Source: Candidatus Zixiibacteriota bacterium (GTDB lineage Bacteria; Zixibacteria; MSB-5A5; WJJR01). From it: a stretch of DNA of 9,437 nucleotides. Made by a program: the position numbers and the translations under genes. Below the pieces are notes generated by a model that worked only from the letters and a program-made list of their open reading frames with translations, had not been told where the DNA came from and searched no databases. Below, piece by piece: positions 1 to 6,442 of this stretch. The stretch spans positions 1-9,437 of the forward strand of contig WJJR01000315.1 of the NCBI GenBank assembly GCA_014729565.1, given 5' to 3'. Position 1 is the stretch's first letter. Each line of letters opens with the position of its first letter.

Positions 1-1200
1 CTTGTAGATTTTGATCAGGACGTCGGCGGCCTTCTCGATCTCGAGGGCTTGGCTGGTCACCAGCGATGGGAATTCATCATTGTAAAAGGCCCGTAGCCTG
101 ATGCGGATGTCGCGCTCGGCCGCCTCCTGCGACTCGTACTCCTCCGAGATGATGCGCACGCCCTCGCGCTTGATATAGGGAAGGTCGCGGGAAATCTCAC
201 CGGTCACGAGCGCCAAATCGACGGCCACTTCGGGGACTTCGTAGGTATGCGATGGTCGATTGTGGCAGTCCATGCAGTCCATAACGCGACGCGGCATGTT
301 GCGCAACGAGTCGATCGGAATCGGCGTGTCGTCCCACACGTACTCGGTTTGCCGTCCCTCCAGATCGGTCATATGAATGTAGAGAATGGTGTCGCGTTCA
401 TCGTCTGCGGCAACATATTCGATCCGATTCTTGATGTTCATGTGCCAGTGAATACCGGCCGTGCCTCCTTCGGCGGGACTGCCGCCCCCCACCTTCATCA
501 ACAGGACGTTCTTGTACTGGCTGTTCGCGGAATCCTCACGATAGCGAGTATTCACTGTCAGTTTGGAACTGTGGAATTTCTCGGGCCAGTGGCACTGTTC
601 GCAGGTTTCGCGAGCCGGGCGCAGATTCTCGATCGGTGTCGGGATGGGCCGTTCATAAGTATCGAGTGTCACGGCCACCACCTGACCCAATCCGGACAGC
701 TTGGACTTCACGTACCAGTTAGCGCCTTCACCGATATGGCATTCCACACAGGGAACGCGTGCGTGGGGTGAATTGCGATACGACGTCAATTCCGGTTCCA
801 TCACTGTGTGGCACACCTCCCCACAGAATTGCGTCGTGTCCATAAACAACACACTCTGGTAGACCGTTGCGCCGACAAAGGCGAAGACGGCGGTGGCAAT
901 CACCACGAACGAGAGAATACGTCTGCGTGTGCGTGCATGCTCGAGATTGACTTCAATTTTGATGTGCCCAACAGGCTTCCCGGCGCGTCGCCGCTCCCAC
1001 GCCTTGCCGACCGGGATCAGAATGACCCCAAACACCATAATCGCGGGCAACACCAGAAACGAAACCACACCGATGTAGGGGTTGAAGTCGAACCCCATAT
1101 ATTCGGCCATCAAAATGAAAACGATGATGATAACCGACACACTGGCGATCAACAAGCCGGCGTAGCTGATATAGTTCGATGTAAAGCGCCTTCCTACCAT
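1..1200 (-). CDS. NapC/NirT-type membrane multihaem cytochrome c, ImcH-like in outline (C-terminus cut by window edge)
   Basis: Probable inner-membrane quinol dehydrogenase passing electrons to periplasmic carriers. The frame is open from ATG at 1200 to the left edge, giving 400 residues and no stop. Hydrophobic helices lie at about residues 11-32, 42-64 and 95-115; classic NapC/NirT proteins have one anchor. Haem sites follow at C126 (FCGEVCHTVMEPE, a CX3CH), C151 (CVECH), C200 (CEQCHWPEKFH) and C309 (CMDCHNRPSH). Residues 314-400 contain no cysteine. The stretch around NSPHARVPCVECH and the CEQCHWPEKF motif are what I recognise as NapC/NirT-like. A good AGGAG at 1211-1207, six bases before the ATG, fixes the start. 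It lies 112 bases after the 19-haem gene on the same strand, so co-transcription is likely; I see no convincing terminator in the gap. Family is fairly sure; the ImcH comparison (a NapC/NirT-family gate in Geobacter) is inference, and further haems may lie past the edge. Confidence 0.88.
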   Translation of the reverse strand, partial: MVGRRFTSNYISYAGLLIASVSVIIIVFILMAEYMGFDFNPYIGVVSFLVLPAIMVFGVILIPVGKAWERRRAGKPVGHIKIEVNLEHARTRRRILSFVVIATAVFAFVGATVYQSVLFMDTTQFCGEVCHTVMEPELTSYRNSPHARVPCVECHIGEGANWYVKSKLSGLGQVVAVTLDTYERPIPTPIENLRPARETCEQCHWPEKFHSSKLTVNTRYREDSANSQYKNVLLMKVGGGSPAEGGTAGIHWHMNIKNRIEYVAADDERDTILYIHMTDLEGRQTEYVWDDTPIPIDSLRNMPRRVMDCMDCHNRPSHTYEVPEVAVDLALVTGEISRDLPYIKREGVRIISEEYESQEAAERDIRIRLRAFYNDEFPSLVTSQALEIEKAADVLIKIYK

Positions 1201-1206
1201 CTTAAT

Positions 1207-1211
1207 CTCCT
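1207..1211 (-). promoter_or_regulatory. Ribosome binding site of the NapC/NirT-type gene
   Basis: The minus strand reads AGGAG followed by ATTAAG and then ATG. The match to the Shine-Dalgarno core is strong, the spacing is six bases, and it decides the start at 1200. Confidence 0.7.
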
Positions 1212-1312
1212 GACCACGGATCATTTGCCCCCACGGGGAATCTCCTCTGTGGAGGGTGCGCAAGTAAGGCGAGTGCCTGTACCAATGTCAATGTGTGACT
1301 CGCGGCAACCAT

Positions 1313-4153
1313 CTATCGATACCCGAACACCTGCGCCCAGACAATCAGGAAGATCAGTCCCAGTCCGATCAACAGCGCAATCGCGCCAAAGACCTTGCTT
1401 CCCTTGACAAACGACTCCGGCAGCGGATCGACTACCAGCTTCTTCAGTTGCTTCGTGCGCACCAGTTCTTCGAACTCACGCGGACGGTCGTGGCGGAACT
1501 CTTCCAGCGACACGCGCCCGGTGAAGATCACCGGATCCATCGGGAATTTGTCCGGGCGGAAGTGCGTGTTGAAGAAGTGCACCGTAAAGATGAACGCCGT
1601 CGCCAGCAACGCTTCATCGGAGTGAATAATGGTCGCCACATTGACCATCCAACCGGGCAGAAATCGCGTGAACAACTCCGGAAACCAGAGAATCAAGCCG
1701 GTCGATCCGATGACAATCACACCCCAGAAGACGGCGAAGTAGTCGAACTTCTCCCAGTATGTCCACCGTCCGTACCGCGGCCGCGGACCGAGTCCGATGA
1801 ACCACTTGAACGTATCAATGGCGTCACGCACGTCCTGCTTTGTGGGTAGCATCGTCGACGGGCCAGTCAGGAACTGCTTCCACGTCTTGCGCTCCCTGCG
1901 TTTACGCTGAAACAGGTCGTAGATGTGCACGCCAAAGTAGAAGAAGGTGATCACGGCGCACACACGATGGATGAATCCGGCCGACTCGTACCCGCCGAGC
2001 GCTTGTGAGATCCAGTGTGCCCAGTCGAGATACGAGAACTTGAGCGTCATTCCGGTCACGGCGAGGCCGAGAAAGCTGATAATGACGAGCACGTGCAACT
2101 GTCGTTGGCGACGGGAGAAGCGTTTGATCTCCTGTCCACGCGAGGCCAGCTTCAAGGCTTTGTGCTGACGCATCGCCTGGAAGGACCGCGGCAGCCAGAG
2201 AATCGTATGCGCACCGGCGATCGCCAATGTTCCGATCAACAGCGAGGTCATGAACCAGAACGAATAAAACAGGTACGGGTACTTGTCCTTGTCGTGGTGT
2301 GTGGCGTGCGTGAGGTAACCGGCAAACCGTCGATGCGAACCTTCGTGGCACTGCCCGCAGGTCTCGACAATGTTGTCGCGCGACAACGTCGATGCCGGCA
2401 TGTAAGTGGGCAACACGTTGTGGGCGCCGTGGCAGTCGTAACACTTCGCGGCGCCCGCGAATCCGAGCTTAGACACTTTACCGTGGAACGTCTCGAAATA
2501 CGTATCGGTCACGTCGGTGTGGCATTTTCCACACTGATTCATAATGCCCAGCTTGAATCCTTCTTTGTCCGTACGGGCAATGGTATGTGATGAATGGCAA
2601 TCGTCACAGACCGGTAGCGAGTCGAGCGTTTCCGAAACCTGTGGCGAGTGAATGCTCTTGTTGAATTGTTCGTAGATGCCTTTGTGGCAGTTCGCGCACG
2701 TCTCGGCAATGTTGTCGGTGTGTACACTCGAGGCGGTGTCGCTCGCCGGAAGTTCATGGTGGGCGGTATGGCAATCGGTGCACATCGCCGTGACGACGAG
2801 TCCGCTTTCCAACAGGCCTTTGCCGTGAATACTCTGTACGTAGTTGTCGAGGATGTTGTGTTGCTCTCCGGTGTATCGCAACGCCGCCTCACTGCCTTCC
2901 TTGTGGCACCGTCCGCACAGATCGGGGACGTTTGTCGGATAGGTGCGGGCGGTTGGATTGCGGTGTTCTTTGACGTTGTGTACACCATGGCAATCGCGGC
3001 AGACGGGAGCGTTCGGATCGCCGCGGTCAGCCAGTTTTCCGTGTGTGCTGGTGGCATACGTCTCAACCACTTCGGCGTGGCAGATCGAACAATCCACTTT
3101 GCTTGTGATCGGCTCACACGGCCGTGCGTGGGCGGGACTGGCGCCGGTATGACACTGAGCACAGGCGGTCCCACGGTGGATGGAACTGTTCACTTCCAGT
3201 GAATCGATGTACATCGACAAGGTGTCGCCGTCGCGTACGGCAATCAGGTCGGGCTTGCTGTGGCACTCCATGCAATCGCGGTCCGACATGCCCAACTCGT
3301 AGAAGACATTGCGTGCCTCGTGGGGCGAATGGCAATCGACACAAACCGGCACGTTCTCCGGTTCCTTCTCCCACAACTCGCCACGAATCACCTGGCGGTG
3401 AACCTGTTCAATCAAACCGTGGCATTTCTGGCAGGTCAGCGCTACGTTCTCTTTCGCGATTGTCGACCGCGGATCGGTATGTGGCAACACGCTGTGCGCC
3501 GTGTGACAATCCGAGCACACCGCCGTGACGGTCAGCCCCTGGCGAAACAAGCCCTCACCGTGAATGCTCTGCGAATAATGGGTGAGAATACTGTCCTGTG
3601 GAATATCATACGTGCGCGTAACGTCGGTGCCTTCCTTATGACAGCGGCCGCACAGGTGCGGGACATTGAATTTGGCGACCTGTGATTGCGGCGAGCCGAC
3701 GGGCATGATATCGTGCTTGCCGTGGCAATCATAGCAGTGTGGCGCCAGCTCGGCCCCCATCTCGACCAATTCACCATGTGTACTGGCGGCGTACTCTTCG
3801 GCTACCTCGTCATGGCACAAACCGCACTCAACGGGTTCTAAGTCGTCATCGTGTGGAAGCTCGACGCCGTCGAGATCGTAGTGGCACATGGTGCACTCGA
3901 ACCCACCATGGACCGACCTCTCATAACGCTCGAGATCCACATGCACCGAGACCTCGGCGTCGTCGATCTCCCCGGTCAAATCCGGATCGGAGTGGCACAT
4001 CATGCAGTCGTCCATCGACTGCGTGTACCCGGACATAGGGATCAGGCAGGCACAGAGCAACACCGCCAGCCCTAACAGCAGGGTACCAACTCGCGAGTAC
4101 CGGTGCGCGGAGACCTCGTCATCCGCGACCGCGACTACCCCGTCGGCTGTCAT
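1313..4153 (-). CDS. 19-haem cytochrome c / cytochrome b fusion, CbcL-like quinol dehydrogenase
   Basis: 946 residues. Residues about 20-45 form a hydrophobic signal segment that should send the haem domain to the periplasm. Nineteen CxxCH motifs start at C50, 87, 110, 140, 168, 213, 241, 271, 294, 331, 355, 385, 413, 458, 486, 516, 541, 571 and 599. Haems 1-8 and 9-16 are tandem copies at an offset of 244-245 residues; haems 17-19 are a short third unit next to the membrane. Helices follow at about 627-654, 686-703, 727-746, 803-824, 838-862 and 920-942. Histidines H687, H729, H743, H844 and H859 match positions in the upstream paralogue and are candidate haem b ligands of a HydC/FdnI-type b domain. 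The role proposed from CbcL is quinol oxidation in the membrane with electrons leaving along the c haems. The start overlaps the preceding stop (ATGA), with AGGAG eight bases upstream, so translational coupling is likely. One non-haem cysteine, C346, lies between haems 10 and 11. Family and architecture are sure; the electron acceptor is unknown. Confidence 0.93.
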   Translation of the reverse strand: MTADGVVAVADDEVSAHRYSRVGTLLLGLAVLLCACLIPMSGYTQSMDDCMMCHSDPDLTGEIDDAEVSVHVDLERYERSVHGGFECTMCHYDLDGVELPHDDDLEPVECGLCHDEVAEEYAASTHGELVEMGAELAPHCYDCHGKHDIMPVGSPQSQVAKFNVPHLCGRCHKEGTDVTRTYDIPQDSILTHYSQSIHGEGLFRQGLTVTAVCSDCHTAHSVLPHTDPRSTIAKENVALTCQKCHGLIEQVHRQVIRGELWEKEPENVPVCVDCHSPHEARNVFYELGMSDRDCMECHSKPDLIAVRDGDTLSMYIDSLEVNSSIHRGTACAQCHTGASPAHARPCEPITSKVDCSICHAEVVETYATSTHGKLADRGDPNAPVCRDCHGVHNVKEHRNPTARTYPTNVPDLCGRCHKEGSEAALRYTGEQHNILDNYVQSIHGKGLLESGLVVTAMCTDCHTAHHELPASDTASSVHTDNIAETCANCHKGIYEQFNKSIHSPQVSETLDSLPVCDDCHSSHTIARTDKEGFKLGIMNQCGKCHTDVTDTYFETFHGKVSKLGFAGAAKCYDCHGAHNVLPTYMPASTLSRDNIVETCGQCHEGSHRRFAGYLTHATHHDKDKYPYLFYSFWFMTSLLIGTLAIAGAHTILWLPRSFQAMRQHKALKLASRGQEIKRFSRRQRQLHVLVIISFLGLAVTGMTLKFSYLDWAHWISQALGGYESAGFIHRVCAVITFFYFGVHIYDLFQRKRRERKTWKQFLTGPSTMLPTKQDVRDAIDTFKWFIGLGPRPRYGRWTYWEKFDYFAVFWGVIVIGSTGLILWFPELFTRFLPGWMVNVATIIHSDEALLATAFIFTVHFFNTHFRPDKFPMDPVIFTGRVSLEEFRHDRPREFEELVRTKQLKKLVVDPLPESFVKGSKVFGAIALLIGLGLIFLIVWAQVFGYR
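2540..4012 (-). repeat. Protein-level tandem duplication of an eight-haem module
   Basis: Residues about 48-291 and 292-538 of the 19-haem protein align over their whole length. The start of haem 1 to haem 9 (CMMCHSDPDL and CMECHSKPDL) and every later pair up to haems 8 and 16 keep the same order. Spacings are 30, 28, 45, 28 and 30 residues between haems 3 to 8 and again between haems 11 to 16. Shared words include CGRCHKEG, SIHG, and CSDCHTAH against CTDCHTAH. The copies have diverged in sequence, so the duplication is old; it is a repeat of the protein rather than a recent DNA repeat. Confidence 0.85.
4150..4153 (-). other. ATGA stop/start overlap between the two cytochrome b/c genes
   Basis: The stop TGA of the 11-haem gene (4152-4150) shares bases with the ATG of the 19-haem gene (4153-4151). 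This four-base overlap is typical of translationally coupled genes and shows that the two are made from one mRNA, probably in linked amounts. Confidence 0.9.
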
Positions 4154-6210
4154 GTGTTGTTCTCCTCGGTATCCTCATCAGTTGATGAGGTATTGTCCGA
4201 CGTGGCCGGCTCCTCGGCCGTCGTCTCGCTGTCCCGCTCCGTTTCCGCAGCCTTCTTACGCGCTTGCTCACCCACGAGGCGACGGTACCAGCGCGGGTGC
4301 TTCTCTTTCATATGGTGCTCTGACATCTGGCCGCGCATCCACACGGTGCTCATTGGGTACTCTTCGGGGTGGAAGATCACAAAGAAGAAGTGCCAGACCA
4401 CAATGGCGAGCGTCGCCAGCCACGCTTCGTAGTAGTGGATCGTCTCCGAGACAATCACGATCCAACCGGGAAGGATCTGCGTGAATGTCGCCGGGAACCA
4501 GAGCACAAATCCGGTGACCACCATCACTGCGGTGCCCCAAACGAGCGCCCAGTATTCCGCCTTTTCGGTGTAGTCGTAGCGGTCGAAGTCCGGTTTGACG
4601 CGGGAACGTCCGAGGTAGTACTTGATGTTCTGGGCGGCTTCCCGCACATCCGACAGTCTGGGAATGATGTGATAGAACTCTGTCTGTCCGCGGCGGGATG
4701 CCAGCACATAAAAGACATGGTGGACCGATACGGCAATCATCACAACACCGGAAACACGATGGATGACACTGCGCGTGTATTCTGACAAGCCAAGCCAACC
4801 CAGTGGTTGGGCCCACCACGCATCAGGGAACTTTAACGCGAAACCGGTGATGGCCAGCAAAATAAACGAGATCGCGAACAGGCCATGCTGCCACACCATC
4901 GTTGGGGTGAAGCGCTCATACGTCGTTTCCTGGCCAATCTGGGCGCGTCGCTTCTTGATGTAATGGACCATGATCAGTCCATTGTGAACGCCCATTCCGC
5001 CGATGATCAAAACGATCAGCGGCACGTAGATCATCTCGATGATGCCCTTCAGCGTGTGCTTTTCGCCCAGCAGTTCTTCGTGGGAGTACGAGTTCGCGAA
5101 CTCCACATTCGCGTTGGGATGACACTGCTGGCAGGTGGCGACGATGTTGCCCGGAGCGATCGTGCTGGCCGGATCGCTGGCGGGGAGGATGTCGTGTGCC
5201 TCATGGCAACTGGCACAACTGGCTGCATTGGGCGAGCCACGCCGTGCCGCCAGGCCGTGGTAGGAGTCCTGATAGCTCGAAATCTGACCCTGCTGGAGGC
5301 CGTACTTGGCGACCAACTGTGGGTCATTGTGGCAACTGGCGCATACCCGGTCGGCCTGATGGGCCGCCGACACCGGCGAGTCTGGATCGGTGACCGCCAG
5401 AATCTCGTGCTCCCCATGACAGTCACTGCAGTTCGGTGCGTCGGTGACACCCGCTTCGAGTGCCTGCCCGTGAATCCCACGATCGTATTGGCTGTACACC
5501 TCGATATGGCATTCACCGCAGGTATGGGGGATGTTGTATTTGTACACCATCGATTGCGGATCACTGGCTTTCCGAAGTGCATGGTAGCCATGACAATCAT
5601 TGCACGTTGCGGCGTCCAAAACGCCCTCTTCGAGCCTGTCCGCGTGTACCCCACCCTCGTAGCGCGCGTACGCATCGGCACGCCTCAGGCCACTCGCGCG
5701 CCCAATGGCAATGTCGGTATGGCACGACGCACAAGTTGATGCCAGGTTTAAGGGGTGGGTGGTCGAGGCCGAATCGCTGCCGGGGAGAATGTTGTGTGAG
5801 CCATGGCATGATCCGCAGGTCGGCGAGAGTTCATCGTCGGGATGGGCGGCGGCGTATTGTCCATGCCAACTCGATTCAAATTCTTCGACTGCATCATCAT
5901 GGCACATGCTGCAATCGGCCGGCGGCAAATCTTCATCGTGAGGGTAATCGTCAAAGTCAGCCAGTGATGTGTGGCACATCACACAGTCGAAACCCTCATG
6001 GACCGACCCTTCCAGTGCCTCCTCGTCGACGACTAACGATGAGTCATCGAACATGTCCGGATCCATGTGGCACATCCAGCAATCTTCCGGGTCAGCCGTC
6101 GCCACGTCTGGACCGGCAAACAGTAGAGTGAGCGCCGCCAGGAGCATGAAGGTCACAGGCAGAGACCGCCACCCTCGGTGACTTTGGGAAAGTTTTCCTA
6201 AGGTTGTCAT
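4150..6210 (-). CDS. 11-haem cytochrome c / cytochrome b fusion, CbcL-like quinol dehydrogenase
   Basis: 686 residues and first gene of the cytochrome run. A signal peptide spans about residues 1-39 (basic start, hydrophobic VTFMLLAALTLLFAG, then ATA before DPEDC). Eleven CxxCH motifs start at C44, 76, 100, 132, 160, 203, 231, 261, 290, 332 and 360. Five helices follow at about 394-416, 440-460, 484-504, 553-573 and 592-614. Basic loops after helices 1, 3 and 5 place those sides in the cytoplasm and the haem domain in the periplasm. H442, H484, H498, H592 and H607 match histidines of the 19-haem paralogue and probably include the ligands of two b haems. The tail (about 651-686) is acidic and low in complexity, unlike the paralogue. 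The likely role is quinol oxidation feeding the periplasmic haem chain, by analogy with Geobacter CbcL. GGAG lies nine bases before the ATG, partly within a small hairpin. Domain content is sure; substrate and acceptor are inferred. Confidence 0.93.
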   Translation of the reverse strand: MTTLGKLSQSHRGWRSLPVTFMLLAALTLLFAGPDVATADPEDCWMCHMDPDMFDDSSLVVDEEALEGSVHEGFDCVMCHTSLADFDDYPHDEDLPPADCSMCHDDAVEEFESSWHGQYAAAHPDDELSPTCGSCHGSHNILPGSDSASTTHPLNLASTCASCHTDIAIGRASGLRRADAYARYEGGVHADRLEEGVLDAATCNDCHGYHALRKASDPQSMVYKYNIPHTCGECHIEVYSQYDRGIHGQALEAGVTDAPNCSDCHGEHEILAVTDPDSPVSAAHQADRVCASCHNDPQLVAKYGLQQGQISSYQDSYHGLAARRGSPNAASCASCHEAHDILPASDPASTIAPGNIVATCQQCHPNANVEFANSYSHEELLGEKHTLKGIIEMIYVPLIVLIIGGMGVHNGLIMVHYIKKRRAQIGQETTYERFTPTMVWQHGLFAISFILLAITGFALKFPDAWWAQPLGWLGLSEYTRSVIHRVSGVVMIAVSVHHVFYVLASRRGQTEFYHIIPRLSDVREAAQNIKYYLGRSRVKPDFDRYDYTEKAEYWALVWGTAVMVVTGFVLWFPATFTQILPGWIVIVSETIHYYEAWLATLAIVVWHFFFVIFHPEEYPMSTVWMRGQMSEHHMKEKHPRWYRRLVGEQARKKAAETERDSETTAEEPATSDNTSSTDEDTEENNT
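4162..4166 (-). promoter_or_regulatory. Ribosome binding site of the 19-haem cytochrome gene
   Basis: AGGAG on the minus strand, eight bases before the ATG at 4153. It lies inside the last codons of the upstream gene and supports the overlapping start. Confidence 0.7.
5119..6087 (-). repeat. Haem modules of the 11-haem protein: one eight-haem unit plus one three-haem unit
   Basis: Haems 1-8 (residues 44-265) have spacings 32, 24, 32, 28, 43, 28 and 30, close to 37, 23, 30, 28, 45, 28 and 30 in the first module of the 19-haem paralogue. Haems 9-11 (290-364) form the membrane-proximal unit. Within this, a dihaem unit recurs: CxxCHxxH, then usually a DPxS-like turn, then CxxCH about 28 residues on, seen for haems 4-5, 6-7, 8-9 and 10-11. 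Confidence 0.75.
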
Positions 6211-6442
6211 ACTCTGAGTCTCCGCTCGGCGGATGTGCGTGTCCGGCGCCGTCCCTTCGCGGCGTCCCGGGAACGGGTTTAGCTAAGCAGCGGCCGCCTC
6301 ATTGTCAACCGACTTTGCCCCGTTTCCGTCAACAATATACGGGATCAAAATTGGCAAGATTGAGAATCATTTCACTTAACTTGTCACAAATACAACGGCC
6401 GGCCATGCACCTGTTGGCGACGGCCCGCCAATCCAGAAATCA
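6211..6442. promoter_or_regulatory. Divergent promoter region between the cytochrome run and amrS
   Basis: This 232-base spacer separates genes read away from each other, so it must hold the promoter of the cytochrome run and probably that of the radical SAM gene. On the minus strand a perfect TTGACA lies at 6308-6303, but the bases 16-18 further on (around TTAGCTAA) are a poor -10 box, so a sigma-70 call is weak. The half nearer the radical SAM gene (about 6330-6395) is AT-rich, fitting a promoter zone; I see no clear -35/-10 pair on the plus strand and no known operator. Confidence 0.45.
6220..6233 (-). promoter_or_regulatory. Shine-Dalgarno of the first cytochrome gene overlapped by a small hairpin
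   Basis: On the minus strand TCCGC (6233-6229), loop CGA and GCGGA (6225-6221) form a perfect five-base-pair stem. The 3' arm contains most of the GGAG (6223-6220) that is the best ribosome binding site for the ATG at 6210, nine bases away. The hairpin could modulate initiation, but stems this short occur by chance in GC-rich DNA. Confidence 0.3.

Noticed and set aside
1201..1312. Search for a terminator or promoter in the 112-base gap before the NapC/NirT-type gene.
   Set aside because: Only a four-base-pair CTCC/GGAG stem is visible, with no T tract or clear promoter boxes, so I treat the gene as part of the same transcription unit.
247..4100. Many open frames on the plus strand and in other minus frames opposite the cytochrome genes (for example 808-1407, 2015-2590, 3260-3685).
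   Set aside because: They lie wholly inside genes fixed by repeated CxxCH motifs, have no ribosome sites or recognisable domains, and are rich in Arg, His and Pro as expected from antisense reading of GC-rich coding DNA.
4885..5739. A 284-residue plus-strand frame antisense to the 11-haem cytochrome.
   Set aside because: It is long because of codon bias of the real gene opposite; no domain, no start signal, and the minus strand has an unambiguous haem pattern throughout.
1313..6210. CRISPR-like or DNA-level repeats suggested by recurring short words along the cytochrome genes.
   Set aside because: The recurrence is irregular at the DNA level and is fully explained by codons for CxxCH and HG motifs in repeated protein modules.
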